Shown here piece by piece: positions 12,199-24,827 of a DNA stretch of 64,000 nucleotides. The notes beneath the pieces are model-generated. The model was given only the letters and a program-made list of their open reading frames with translations. It was not told the DNA's origin and searched no databases. Both the position numbers and the translations under genes were made by a program. Origin of the DNA: Petunia secreta (Eukaryota > Streptophyta > Magnoliopsida > Solanales > Solanaceae); contig JARKIP010000017.1 in assembly GCA_029990175.1 (NCBI GenBank), forward strand, positions 33,963,001-34,027,000, read 5' to 3'. Numbering within the stretch: position 1 is the first letter of the stretch; each line of letters begins with the position of its first letter.

Positions 12199-13461
12199 AT
12201 TCTTTAGGATTCTTCTCTATGTCACTTGGCAAGGCACCATGTGGTCTAGTGTTTTGTGCTCCAGCTAGTTGCCCCATTTGGCGTTCCAGATCTTTTTGAG
12301 CATTGGCAAGATCTTTTATGGCATGTGCTTGAGCTGCATTGTCTGCTATAATTTTCTGCTGACCTGCCAACATCTGCTTTATCAAATCTTCAACTAAACT
12401 GTTCGATTGTGTGTCTGAGCCTGAGATTGTGAACTAGAGTAATTATTTTGAGATCTCGTATTACCCTGAGCAGCTTGATTATCACTCCATGAGAAACCAG
12501 GATGATTTCGTGAGTTAGGATTATAGCTATTGCCAAACTGATTCTGATTCTATCCCTGAAACCTATTTTGATTTCCCACGTAATAAACTGACTCTGGATT
12601 GGAGGGACAAACTTCGGTGGTATGATCCTCTCCACAGACCTCGCAAAAATTCTGGAACTGCTGGACTTGTTTGACTGGTGCCACTGGTTGCTGGGTTAGT
12701 GGCAGTGCTAACTTGTTGATCTGATTAGCTATTGCATCTACCTTTGCAGTTAATCCTGAGAATTCATCCAACTGAAGCATCCCGGCAACTTTTTGAGTTG
12801 GTGCTCTACCATCACCTTGCCAGTCAGTATTGCTCTGAGAAAATTTATCCAGCAATTCATAAATCTCATTAAAATTCAGGGCTAATACTTGGCCCCCAGC
12901 TGCAGCATCCACCAATATCTTGGTATGAGCATTCAATCCTTCAACAAAAGTGTGGGCCAACACCTCAATAGATTGGTTGTGGTGCGGGCAATCTCTCAAC
13001 AGTGACTTAAATCTCTCCCAAGCTGAATACAAGGATTCTCCACCTTTTTGTCTGAAAGACATAATCTCACTTCGTATTCTGGGTGTTTTGGCAGATGGAT
13101 AGAATTTAGCCAAAAATTTCTTAGCTAAATCATCCCAAGTTGTGATAGACCCAGGCTTTTCAGCCTTTAACCATTTCCTTGTTGTTCCAGTCAGTGAAAA
13201 CGGGAAAAGTATCAAGCGAACATAGTCATTCGAGACGCCTGATGGTGTGTATGTGTCACTAATCTCCAAGAAATTCTGGATATGTTGTTGTAGATCCTCG
13301 TGCAGTAATCCAGCAAATTGCCCAGTCGCATGCAGCAGTTGTATCATGCTGGGCTTAATCTCAAAGTGTCCAGTAATTTCAGGCTTCACAATGCTAGAAG
13401 CTACTCCTTCCAGACTGGGAAGAGCAACATCTCGCACAGCTAAAGCTCGTTCTGCTGCCAT
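12125..13461 (-). pseudogene. Athila gag
   Basis: The main frame runs from 13461 to 12550. It contains a plant retrotransposon gag core with WLKAEKPGSITTWDDLAKKF and FVEGLNAHTK, then a zinc knuckle CEVCGEDHTTEVCP (CX2CX4HX4C, intact) near 12620. One stop after FQG near 12549 is followed by Asn/Gln-rich sequence and a frameshift into the 12385-12125 frame, a helical Gln/Ala-rich segment. Gag forms the cytoplasmic particle in which the element is reverse transcribed. Start chosen at 13461; an upstream in-frame extension toward 13550 is possible. Confidence 0.85.
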
Positions 13462-13694
13462 TCCAGTAGGTAGGGAAACAAGTACAATTGCGAGTGCTTC
13501 ACGGTCTCTTGCTTATTTCCACAATCTCCGTAAGGTCCTTTATGGTTAAGGATCAAAAGGTCCAAGTGGTTCGTCCTTCCGATCCCTTTGCATTCAAGAC
13601 CTATTACCTGAAATGGCACAAGAAACTCAAAACAAAAATTAAACCTGAATAGAAAATATTAAATTGTCTAAAAAGAAAACAGTCAATTATTTAG

Positions 13695-13712
13695 TCCCCG
13701 GCAACGGTGCTA
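13695..13712 (-). promoter_or_regulatory. Athila primer binding site (tRNA-Asp type)
   Basis: Read on the minus strand this is TAGCACCGTTGCCGGGGA, which differs at two positions from the classical plant tRNA-Asp primer site TGGCGCCGTTGCCGGGGA. It lies 7 bases inside the 5' LTR, the expected place for priming minus-strand DNA synthesis. Confidence 0.85.
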
Positions 13713-13719
13713 AAAACTT

Positions 13720-14930
13720 GATGCTCCCAAACGCACACGCAAGTATACGTGGTCGACAAGTAATAAAGTGATAAATCGAGTATCGTTCCCACGAGGACTA
13801 TTGTTACGACTGAGTTCTAGCAAACAATTTTCTAAGACTATTCAGGGATCTTTTTCCAATGATTGAGATTTTTACTAACTAAATGAAATAATTAAACACA
13901 AGTAACTGAAGTCAAGTAACAGAGCAAATTCTAAGTTGTTATCAATAAGAGAAAACGGTCCAGTGTCTGAGTTACGAACAATCCAGTTGAGTTTTCCAGT
14001 TGATTCTACTTCTTGATTTCATAGATTGCTAACTAACACGTTAATTATATTCGTGAACACTTGTCGATTCTTCACGAGTCTATGCAAGCTACTCTAACGC
14101 CTATATTTCTATGGAATTAAATCACATACATGTATTAATAAACTCTGTATTTAGCTAAGTCAGGCGAATAGGTATATGTCTATCCTACCCACAAATCGAC
14201 TCCCTGATGCCCAAGTTCACAATCAAGCCCTATTCTTTCTTATTTGCATTTACAAGTTCTCTCTTTCGAGAACAACTTGTAAACCGTAGATAGTGTTCAA
14301 TTACTAGGCCCTGATAACCAAACAATTAGGCTCAAGAAAGAATAAACAATCCGTAATTGTAAATCAATAGGAAGAATTCAACTTTCAAACATCAACCTTC
14401 ATGTATTTACTCTAACCCTAGAACGATAGGTTTAGTTACACATACTCATAATCACAACACAAGAATTCATGTGCGAAATATGAAATATTGTAATAGATGA
14501 TGGAAAGGAATTAAACCCTTGGTTCAATGCGTAAGAACTCCAAACTTGCTCTTAGAATTCGACCCCCCTCTCTCGAACGAAATAAAAGAGGTTTTATATT
14601 GTTTACAAAGTGCTAGGATAAGTTAAACCAAAGCCTAATCTAGTTGGGAAATATTTTGTCTCGTTAGCCTCAAGGCTTTCATGGAAGCCACGCCTCCACC
14701 ATAGCCTCCAACTCTTCAGGGCTTTCTTGAGGCCTTGCTCCAATATAGCTTCCAACGCGTCCATTAACTCTAATTTGCTTGTTCTTGCCTCGAATTCATC
14801 CGCACCATTCCTAAAATCACAAATACGATAAGTGAGCACAAGAAACACATTTATCACATATAACGAGCGCATAAAGTACTAAAATGTGAGAATATATTAA
14901 GGTAAAATAGGCAAATATTGCCAAACATCA
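13720..14930 (-). repeat. Athila 5' LTR
   Basis: Second LTR copy of about 1211 bp. It is slightly longer than the 3' LTR because of a short insertion near 14130. It carries the element promoter by position; no TATA box was assigned with confidence. Confidence 0.9.
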
Positions 14931-14935
14931 CTACT
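14931..14935. repeat. Target-site duplication of the Athila element, right copy
   Basis: CTACT, identical to 2172-2176. Viral sequence resumes at 14936. Confidence 0.8.
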
Positions 14936-16215
14936 AACCAAGATTTAGAAGACTTTAAATTTCAAATAAAAGAATTATTAGATTTAGGAGTAATAAGGAG
15001 ATCTATGTCAAGGCATAGGTCTGTTGTATTTATGGTAAGAAATTATAGTGAAATAGTTAGGGGGAAAGCAAGAATGGTAATTAATTATAAAAACTCAATG
15101 ATAATACTAGAATGGATGACTATAAGTTACCAGATAAAGCAGAATTAGTAATTAGAATACAAGATAAAAGAATTTTCAGTAAGTTCGATAGTAAATCGGG
15201 ATACTAGCAAGTTAAGATGCATGAAGATAGTATAGAGTGGACCATATTTATATGTCCAGAAAGTCACTTTGAATGGCTAGTAATGCCTTTTGGACTAAAG
15301 ACAACCCCACCAATTTGTTAAAGGAAAATAGATAATATATTTGGAGAACATAAGAACTTTACTTTAGTATACATAGATGATATACTAGTTTTTAGTAAAG
15401 ATATGAAAGAACGTTTAGGACACTTACAAACAGTCTCTGACTTATTCCTTAAAAATGGAATAATAGTTAGTAAAAAGAAAATTGAATTGTGTAAAAGTTA
15501 TATTAATTTTTTAGGAGTTACTCTTGGAGACGGAAAAATAAAATTACAGCCACACATAGCTAAAAAGGCTCTAGAAATGCCAAACAAATTAGAAAATACT
15601 AAAGAGTTACAGAAATTCTTATGATTAATTAATTATGCTAGAAATTTTATCAAAAATTTAGGTAAGCTAGCAGGACCTTTATATGCTACAACATGGTCCA
15701 AAGGACAAAAACATTTTAACACTGAGGATATTAAGCTGGTACAAAAAATAAAAGAAAAAATAAAAAATATCCCAGACTTAAGTATGCCACTAGAAACAGA
15801 TTATTTAATTATAGAAACATATGGAAGTTTTGAAGGTTGGGAAGCAGTTTTAAAAGCAATACCTAACAAGTATAGTGGTAAAACTGAAGAAAAAATTTGT
15901 GCATATCAAAGTGGAAAATATAAAGAAAAAGATAACATGAGTAGTATAGATGCTGAAATCTTGGCAGTAATTTATGGCCTAAATAGTTTTAGACTATATA
16001 TTTTAAACAAATCAAAAATATTAATAAGAACAGATTGTGAGGCTATAGTTAAAATTCATCAAAAAATCAATGAAAATGGTAGTAGTAGAAAAAGGTGGTT
16101 AAATTTTTTAGACACAATATCTATATATAATAAAGTTATTTTTGTACATGTTAAAGGAAAAGATAATGTAGTAGCTGATGAATTAAGCAGGTTAATATCA
16201 AAACCTAGAAAATAA
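14936..16215 (+). pseudogene. Endogenous pararetrovirus reverse transcriptase and RNase H
   Basis: This continues the polyprotein cut at 2176. The RT fingers begin at 14936, and a stop interrupts near 15208. The palm motif YIDDILVFSKD starts at 15370, followed by the LGVTLGDGKIKLQP connection segment. A stop sits near 15622. RNase H (about 15784-16215) keeps the Glu in DAEILAVIYGL, the Asp in IRTDCEAI and the last Asp in ADELSRL. The first catalytic Asp is replaced: IETYGSFEGW has Tyr where Asp is expected. The order protease, RT, RNase H with no integrase distinguishes a caulimovirid from a retrotransposon. It is not functional. Confidence 0.85.
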
Positions 16216-16261
16216 CCAGTCTTGTTTAAATGTGTAGTAGACTATCGAAGAACAAGACGTC

Positions 16262-17388
16262 ATGGCTAGTGAAGCTAAACCACAGACAGACAAAGGGAAG
16301 GCAGAAAAAGCCTCCTTCTTAGAGACATATTCGCAGGTTGTGCTAAAAAATATCCATTTTAAGCCAGAGTCGTCAGTATACATATCGTCCATAGAAAGAC
16401 TCACTTTTGGAAAACAACAATTGATCTGTTATCCAAACTCTAATATCTTTTTTAGATAAGAAGAACATACAATATTAGGCAGACAACAAAAATGTATGGT
16501 AGACAATTTATGGATATGTTATAACAAGACTCCCAGAGACATAAAATATTTTATAGCCTGCCTAAATGCAGTATGTGAGTATTTTACTCAGAAAAACAAA
16601 GATAATAAGTTCCAGTTCTATGTGGTGGTACATGGAAAAACTGCTGGTATTTTCAGAACATGGGAATAAGTCTTAGTAGCTATTAAGAATATAATTAAAC
16701 CTCTTTACAAAGGGTTCAATACTTTTGTAGAAGCCACAGACTATGCTAGGGATTATTTAGGTCCAAATTATTATGTTTCACCATCCCTAAAGCAATTCCA
16801 GAATCCAAATACCAGCCCTCAATACAAAGTTCAAGAAGGTCCGGAACAGAAAATAATCTTTTGTGATCATTGTACTGTCATGACCGAAAATTTCAAGAAA
16901 ATAAACCAAGAAAAAGAATTTTTATAGTTCGAAAACTATAAACTCAGTGACCAAATAAGAATACTAGACCAAAGAATTCAAGCGTTAAAGTTTGAATTAG
17001 CACTGACTCAGAGTTCTTCATCTCTTTCAAAAATGGATGAGACTGGTGTGTATTCCCCAATGAATATAATTATACCTACTGTATTAGGTTTAGATATAGC
17101 TAGTCCGGTTCAAACAGTAGACGGTAAAGACTTATCAAATCCGTTAATGGCTGACACTTTACCAAAAAGTATAGTACAAACTCCTAATATCAAAGAAGGA
17201 AGAAAACTTCCAAGGCCTCTCACTCAAGGAGATCCATCAAGAAGAAAAAAATACAATTTTTAGAAAAAAGAAAAATGATAAAACAGAAATAATTGTTAAA
17301 GAAACAATAGAAAAAATTATGCAGACCCAAGACAAGCATGTGGTGAAGGAAGAACCACGAGAAAAAGAGACCCCACAAATGTCAGATG
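16262..17388 (+). pseudogene. Endogenous pararetrovirus transactivator/viroplasmin ORF
   Basis: This separate ORF lies 46 bases after the pol stop and starts at an ATG at 16262. The main frame is broken by stops at 16457-16459, 16667-16669 and about 16925, then runs to about 17263, after which another frame continues to 17388. The segment at about 16617-16750, with FYVVVHGKTAGIF and YKGFNTFVEATDYA, fits the caulimovirus viroplasmin (RNase H1 N-terminal-like) domain found in translational transactivators. A C-terminal coiled-coil-like stretch follows near 16930-17020. The ORF is cut at 17388 by the start of the Ogre LTR, so its C-terminus is missing here. It belongs to the same viral copy as the upstream pol pieces. 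Confidence 0.75.
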
Positions 17389-20300
17389 TGTAATCATCTA
17401 ATTTTGGCACACCTTGAAATAAATTTCAAAAAAATATCGTGCTAATTTTCTTAGAATTTTGTTTCTGTTCCCTTATTTGTTGTTGTATGTGTTAAGTGAA
17501 AAATGCCGAAAATTATATTCTAAAAAAATATATTCGTTGTTGTTCAATGCTTATTTGGTTAATGAATTATCTGTCTTAATTTTGTGTGACCTTTCTTGAC
17601 TAGGTCAATTAAGTTTGTGCTAGTAACAAAGGTTTGAAGCTTGGCTAATTGTAAAAGTTCTTTCAGTAGGCCGGCTAAAATTGAAAGAAAATATAGCCAA
17701 TGCACCCCAAACCCGGCCCATTCCCTTTTGTATATAATGATTTTAATTGCCATTTTTGGCATTATAGACAAAAATCCAAAAATAGGCAAACTCTTGCCAA
17801 TTTCTCTCCGACCCACTGGAAATCACCTCCACCGTATCTCCGCTGGCAGTGTGCCGCGGCACCACCGCCGGAAAATCCCCAAAATACAATACCCGACTCG
17901 CCTCAACCCCCTCTATCTGGATCTACTCTTGGATTTTCCAAATTCTCAAGCATTTCACGTAGATCGAAGATTGAAGATTCGATTTAATTTTTTCCAGTGG
18001 CTACTCCATTCTCCGTTGAACTTTTTACATTTTTAGGTTTGTCTTCTCCTCCTCTTTCCCTCGTAAAACCTGATTACTTATGAAACACCCCCTCCGTTTC
18101 CACCATTGATGGCAGTTTGGGTACCAATTTTGCCTTCGTTTTTCCTCTCTTTCATCGTTGTTAGGCAACGACCTTGGCCCTTCTCATTTCAGGCCGTGCT
18201 TGAGCACGTAACCTGAGATGAGGAGGTCCACGATCTATGCCCGTTTGACGTTTCAGCTGGGATTTTCTGGGTGCATTATGATGGTGTCGTGGGAATGATA
18301 TTCGGGTACTGAGATGATGATGTACATCGATTGGCGATGCTTGGATGTTTCTGACAGCGATGCATAGGAATCGAGGCAGTGGCGGAGGCGCTGCGTTTTA
18401 TTAGCTACAAGGCTGTTGCAATTATAATTTGAGGGATTGATTCATGTGTGGAGGTGACACAAACTGATTTGGCAAGGTTGTGTAGCTGATATTTTGGTGT
18501 GATTAGTTCTGGGGCTGTGATGGTGATTTTAAGGCGGTGCAGCGATGTTGCGTTGGTCTGAGGCAGCTCATCTGCTGTGGCGAGGCGTGTGTGATGACGG
18601 TGTTGTGATGGTTTGTATTGCGGGGATGTTTCGCAATGGCGTGGGGGATTTTTCATAGTGGTTCGGATGTAATTATGGCACAGTATTATCGTTGGTATTG
18701 GTGCCAAGGGCAGGGCAATTGCGAGACGGTTTAGGCTAGGCAGGGTTATTGTATGATGTTGTTTGAAGTACTGGTAGCAGTAGTACATAAACTGAGGTAG
18801 CGAGGCTGTTTAGTTTGATTGGTGGCTCTGATAGGGTGACGCCTGGCTCGTGAATAATGCTGCGGCGCAGTTGTAGTCGAAAGCGAGGCAGCCGGGGCCG
18901 TGAGGTAAGACATCGATGGCAACTAGCTCGACGTCGGTTAGATTGAAGTGAACTCCTTATCTTTCCTTTTTGTTTATCAATATGTTTTCTGTAATTCTAG
19001 AGTTTAATGTTAAGAAAGTATTGTCGCTTATGTGTGCTTGCCATCCTGTTCAATGGAAGTTTATTTCTTCAAGCATGGTTTGTTTCTTCAAGATAGTAGA
19101 TGTATGGTTGTATACTTGTTTATGTTCACAAATGGAAAGGAAAATGAAGATTGGTTCACTGTCAAATTGTGGTGTCAATGTGTATGTAATGTTTGTGTGA
19201 ATTAATTGTATTAACATGAGTTCATATTTTTCTGATTGTTGTAGTTCAGTTTAAGTTTGGGAGTTAAGTCTAGATTGATTATTTGTTCCGTTCAAGAATG
19301 AATTTGTAGTAACTTGTTCTTGCGTTTGTGTCTCTTTAAATCATGAACTTCGTCCATGTTCCTTTTGGATTAAGTGGAGATCGTGGCTTAAACTAAGTAT
19401 GAAATCTGTATAAGATGGTGTGTTGCTCATGATCAGTATGAATTTGTGTGTGTGACATCTCTGTGAGAGAATTTCGTGTTGTATGGTAAGTTTCAAGTTA
19501 GTCTGCCTGCTCTATTTGCTAGAAGTGTGTTTGATTAGCTGAATCTTGGTTCTTGAATAATGCTCAAGAGTAATCTAGTTTGTTTGTTTCAAGGGTCAAG
19601 TGACCATCTCTGAACTCTTGAGAAGGGGCTGTTAGATGGGAGCTTTAGTTCAACTAGTCGTTGTTGACTATTTTGGACTCAACTGAGTTAAAACTCAACC
19701 TGGGATTGGTCTAGTTAGGAATTAGGAAGTCAGAGGCATGGTATGTCCGTTGGAATTTTGGTTCAGGTTTCCTAGTTTGTTCTTAGGTGGGCCTATTCCA
19801 TTTAGTTAGTTTGTTGGTTCAAGTTTTATTGAGAGTGACATAGGCCTGATGATGTCAAATGGATATCAAAAAAAGAGGCAAAGAAGTACAAGGGTGGCAG
19901 CAGAAAGTTCTGCCCTCTTTTGTTCTAGTACCAACCTTGCATGCCATGAAATAATGGCCTGAAAATCTAAGGCTTGAGGGGCACATGGGCTAGTCCTTTG
20001 TACTAATGCACACCCTACTTCCCCCTCTAATTTGAGAGCCTTTTCACTCTCTTTAAAAAGAGGGAACAGAACAAAAAATAAAGGGTCATACAACATTAAA
20101 CACACACAACTACCAACACTTGGCAGTGAAAAAAAAAAGGAAATATTTTGAGTAAAAAGAAAAGAGTGAAAATTAAGAATATTAAGGATAAAGTAGAGGC
20201 TTGACGGGGTCTTTTGGTGGCTGTTCGTGTTTGGTGCTGGTTGCACGGCTTGTTTCATTTGGATCTCCACTGCTAAGTTTTTTTTTTTCCAATTTCTTCA

Positions 20301-21536
20301 CTAGGTATGTTTTCAGTTTATTTTGTCTCTTATATGTGATTTTTAGATTTGTTTAAGGGTTAAATATGCATGAAATAGCTTGCTTCATAGTTTTAAACAG
20401 TTTCTCTATGCACTCGGTAGTTATGTTGTAAGCTTTGCTTGTAGACTCTATTAAATGAGATGTAGAAAAGGTTTGATGTCAAGACCATATTGAGTTGATA
20501 AGAGTTACTCTATGATTTAGCAAAAGTTGAGATATTTTCAGGTTTTGTTCAAAGTTTAGCTAATTTTCGAAAGGCCAGATTTGAAACCAAAGTGTAAAAA
20601 GGAATGTTAGTGCAAGTAAATATTTGAAAATCGTGATATTATAGGTTTAATCTCAATTTAAGACTATGTATTTGAATCAAGTTGTCAATTTCATTAAGAA
20701 AGGAACTTTTCCATGTGAGACTTGAGAGTTAAACTTGAGGCAAATGTATATATGTGCTGTTATACCAACTAAAGGAGGAAAGGAAGTAGAAGGGTTAAAA
20801 TTGGGGGAAAAAAACAAGCTCAACAGACCTGTGAACGCAGAACTCGTTAAATGAAAACTATATTTATTAAAAACAGGCTAGATGTTAGATAAAATGCAAA
20901 ATAGGGCTGCTGTGCAAACATTGTCAATGGGCAAGAACTGGGCCAGATTGCAAGGGCAGTTCAATTTAAGGTTTTGACCCTTAAATCGAAATTAAAGGAA
21001 GTCAAAAGAAAGTTAGTCATCCCATGAAAGAAAACTAAAAGGGGGCTGTTTGTTCCATTTTCGTAAATAGTAGCCTTTTCTAATGTCACAGTATTTTTTT
21101 AAGCTTAGGATAAAATTTTAATCATGTTAATATCAAACCTCTTTTTAGTAATATCAAAGAATAACAGAATAAGGCAAAATACAACAAATATTTTAAAAAG
21201 TCTAAATGTGATAAGTAAAGCAACTGTACTTGGCACAGGATTCGAGGGTACCTAATACCTTCCCGAGAGTCAACCGAGGTCCTTACCCGAATCTCAAAAT
21301 GCAGACCTTTGACGAGTCAAAAGGTGTTCCAAAGGTACCTTTTGGTGACTTGGCACACCTTTTGAACTTTGTCAAGTGGCGACTCCGAAAAAATAATAAT
21401 TAATAATTTGGTACCTTTTGGACACCGTCACTTCCTTAAATGGAAAATCCTTAATCAGTAGCGCAAAATCAATTAAAATTCCATAAAGCGCTATTAATCG
21501 AGAATCAAGCGGTTGGAAAAAAAGGGGGGTGTGACA
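17389..21536 (+). repeat. Ogre 5' LTR
   Basis: The 3' boundary is well supported: GGGGTGTGACA ends at 21536, four bases before the primer site. The 5' boundary at the TG of 17389 is inferred from the end of viral sequence. The interior has no convincing gene. It contains a GC-richer stretch at about 17810-18950 and AT-rich flanks, and reading frames inside it have no recognisable domains. An LTR of about 4 kb is within the range reported for Ogre elements. Confidence 0.65.
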
Positions 21537-21540
21537 GTCT

Positions 21541-21558
21541 TGGCGACTCCGCTACGGA
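21541..21558 (+). promoter_or_regulatory. Ogre primer binding site (tRNA-Arg type)
   Basis: TGGCGACTCCGCTACGGA. The first 13 bases equal the tRNA-Arg-type primer site known for Ogre and related Tat elements (TGGCGACTCCGCTGGGGA), with two mismatches near the end. It is 4 bases from the LTR end. Confidence 0.85.
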
Positions 21559-22359
21559 AAAAGTGAAAACTGAGAACCTCAGGCTTAATAAACTGTCGCT
21601 TTTTGGCTTTTTAAAATATTTTGTTGTTATGTTGCCGTGATCATATGAAAAGCCTTCTGGAGCCATCTGAATCTTCTGGAACACTGCTCACATGCACGCC
21701 AGTTTCGCTTTGTCGGCTGGAATTTTCTGTCGTGTCTACGGGCACAAAAAGTTAACCCTGTTTTAGGAGGAGGTTGCATTGGGTTAGGCCGTTAGACGTT
21801 GTCGACCGGTATCCCCAAGGTACTTCAGAATGGCTGAATCATTAGATCATGAACCCATTGAGTCACCTAAAGTTTGACCCGCTCCAATTTAGGCCGAATT
21901 ATCTGCATATCATTGGATTTAGTGAGGTACGGTACCCCAAGTACTGTGCCTATATAGGCAGACTCCTTCTGTTCAAGTGGGCCTCCAGGGCCCAAGCATG
22001 CTATGTGTTGCATTTAGAAAGGCGTTATGCTAACCGTTAGTCGAGGAAGGCGGACTTATTTAAAAAATTGAAAAAAAAAGGACAAAAGAAAAGAAAATGA
22101 GAGAAAAGGATGTTTTTTAAGAGGGGAAATTTCAGATTTTTTTCAGAAAATTTTAGTAATTGTTTTATTTTGTCGCCCTTTCATTGACAAAAAAAATTTT
22201 GAGTCAATTTCTCATGCCGTTATAATGACCAAGTTCATGTAAATTCAATGTCAATTTTTGTGTCATTGTCATAGAAAATTTTTAACTTAAAAAAGGGGGG
22301 AATATTGGCGAGTATATTTAGTGTCGTTGTAATGGCAAATTTTTCAAAAAATGAATGGA

Positions 22360-22397
<38 letters not shown>

Positions 22398-22527
22398 GTC
22401 CGGGCTAGTCAATTGTGTAAATATTTTTGTTTGGGTTTGGCCCACCCATTTTCAAATTATTCTACAATTTGTTCAAGTTTGCATTGTCCTAATTTTTATT
22501 TTTTTTTAAAAAAAAAAAATAGGTGAC
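21559..22527 (+). other. Ogre leader with TTA microsatellite
   Basis: Untranslated leader between primer site and ORF1. No domain is recognisable. A (TTA)n run lies at about 22361-22397, and an A/T homopolymer stretch precedes the ORF1 start at 22528. Confidence 0.6.
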
Positions 22528-24466
22528 ATGGCTGCATCGTCGTCTAGAGTAGGGAAGAGGAAATTTTCCAAGGGTTCTACGCCACCAGCCATTAGGATGG
22601 TTGACGAGGCACCTCTCGATTTGAGGAATTGGTGGTATAATATGAGCGATGCAAACCGAATGAATGTCAATGGTAGGATGGGTGAGATGTCGCATCTTTT
22701 AAGACCCGGGTTTCCCCCGCGCCGGGAACTAATTAATGTCTTGATTCAGCGTTGGGAACCGTTTCAAAACACCTTTGTATTCCATGGTTTCGAGATGACC
22801 CCAAATTAGAGGAGATTGCTGGATTAATTAAGAAAGAGTTGGGCAAGCAGTGCATAGTGCCTCGATTTGTACGTAAGGAGGAGTTCTTGACATACATGCA
22901 TCTGCGCCAGGATACACAGATTGATTTATCGTCAGGATTTATCAGTTTGGACTATCTTTTTGCTAGTTATAGGGGGGGCTGATGGTTACACGACATATCT
23001 ACCAGAGTTCGACCTCAAATGGGGGCATAAGGAGTGGCTCACATTCAGGGCAAGTGCTTTTGTTCTCGCTTTCTTAGGTACTATGGTCTTTCCATCGGAA
23101 AATGGAAAAATATCTATCCATCTCAGCTGGGTGATGAAAGCTTTATTTGGAGGACTGAGAGATGTCGCTATTTTTCCCATGATTCTGGGTAGTATCTACC
23201 GTGCTTTGACCCGATGCAAAGAGAGAAAGGGACGACTTTTTGAGGGTTGCAACCTGCTGTTGCAAGTGTGGTTCATCGAGCACTTACTAGGGTGTTCTGA
23301 CCCTGCACTACCCCCTGATGCTCCCAAATGTCATTTGGGCACCCATCACTGGCGCATTAGAGATCTTGTCTTACCTGTGAGTGTGGATGATTGGACGCAG
23401 TATGTGGAGGCGCTTACTTTAGAGAGCATCCGGTGGCAGGTTAGCTGGTTCCCTTCGGGAGAGGTAGTTTATGGTTGTGTGGATTATGATGGCAGGAACC
23501 ATCCATTTCTTATACTTTTTGGTCATAGAGGTACTGAACCTGATTGCCCTACACGTGTGCTGCGACAGTTGGGGCGTGTTCAGGATGTCCCAAAGGTTGA
23601 GGACGTGAGCAGGATGCTCCTTCGAGCCTATCACTTTTGAGTTCCCTGAAGCTAGGCAGTGATGCGATCTCTGGAAGAATATGAAGAATATGCCCCGTAC
23701 CAGATATATGTCTCGGATCGATATAGGGGCATGGTCACCCCTGAGTATGTTTTCTGGTACAGTCGGCAACATATTTTTCTAGCCCTGTCTACAAAGCCGA
23801 TCAAAGGACCCTATGATGAGGAGTGCAAGATAGAGGTGAGGATGGCGATGCACAGAGTACAAGTTGAGAAGGAGTACTCGGCTTTGGTCCACCGTCTTCA
23901 TGCGGAGAGGGATGCCGCTCGAGCCGCCCAGTTTGAGAGTGAGGGTTTGGTACATCAGCACCTAGATACAGTCAGACGACTCCGTGAGTTGCACTCTGAG
24001 GCATTGGCAGTGAGGGATGCCGATAGGGAAGCTTTAGCCGAGAGCATGAGAAGAGAGGATCATCACTGTCAAGATGCACTGGACACTCGAGCTCGACTTG
24101 ACAAGGCATTGGAGAAGAGAGCGCAGCTTAGAGAGTTAGCATAGGACCGATTTCGGGATGTGCAGGCTGCAGGACAGACCATCAGTGTAGCTTATCGGCA
24201 GGTTTATGACTCCGCAGTGTATGTTGCACATACTTTCATTGACTATAGAAGGCGGCCCACGGAGGACCTACTCACATATGCACTTCCATTTGTCACCAGA
24301 GTTGCAGCAGATCTGGGTGGATTGCGTCGCACTTTGATGAGATCTACCAGTAGGTCAGCAGGAGCCACCTGAGGAGGACCCCGAGTTTGATCTAGAGGAG
24401 CATCTCGACGAGCCATTTGAGTAAGATCCAGAGGAGTCAGCTGAGGCAGAGCCCGGGATGCCTTAG
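22528..24466 (+). pseudogene. Ogre ORF1 (plant mobile-domain-like protein), broken
   Basis: An extra ORF before gag, starting at ATG 22528. It is read in several frames: 22528-22809, then about 22752-22982, the long frame 22921-23640, then 23659-24144 and 24160 onward, so at least three frameshifts or stops break it. The middle part is rich in Trp, Leu and Phe (for example DLKWGHKEWLTFRASAFVLA) and resembles the plant mobile domain or DUF7745-type proteins found upstream of gag in Ogre elements. The last third (about 23820-24140) is a long charged helix rich in Arg, Glu, Ala and His, probably a coiled coil, followed by an acidic tail. Its function in Ogre is not known. The assignment rests on position and overall resemblance. 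Confidence 0.6.
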
Positions 24467-24787
24467 CAAATATATATCAGGCCAAGATGATGCAACTAAT
24501 TACCTTTTTCATTTATTTAGCATCTTGGATATGTTGTAGCTTTTCATTATGTATTTTTATTTCGAACATTTGTCTAGTTTGTTTGTTTTAATTTGGAGGA
24601 ATACTACTATTTCCCCATGTTGTCAGAGGGCCTATTATTGTAGTATTGTACTATTTCGGCATTTATGAAAGGAAAATCAGAAAATCCAAAATTGTGTCTC
24701 TTTATTTTCTTTAATGCACTTTTCAATCTGATTTTTGGACCCCTCTTACATTTGAAAAAGAAATGCAAAATGAAATGGTGAAATAAT

Positions 24788-24827
<40 letters not shown>

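Larger units (their letters stand above)
2177..14930 (-). mobile_element. Athila-type Ty3/gypsy LTR retrotransposon inserted in the pararetrovirus
   Basis: This is a complete but mutated element of about 12.75 kb on the minus strand. It has two LTRs of about 1.2 kb, a 5-bp target duplication, a tRNA-Asp-type primer binding site and a polypurine tract. In the minus-strand direction the order is gag, protease, RT, RNase H, integrase, then a third ORF of the plant-transposon-protein type and long non-coding stretches. The DLGAS protease motif, FMDD reverse transcriptase motif, tRNA-Asp primer site and third ORF after integrase fit the Athila lineage. The two LTRs are very alike by eye, with one gap of about 15 bases near 14130, so insertion looks fairly recent compared with the heavily decayed virus around it. 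Several stops and frameshifts mean the copy is not autonomous. Confidence 0.9.

Noticed and set aside
18405..18788. 127-codon minus-strand frame inside the Ogre LTR
   Set aside because: No recognisable motif, no homologous partner, and located in a non-coding LTR.
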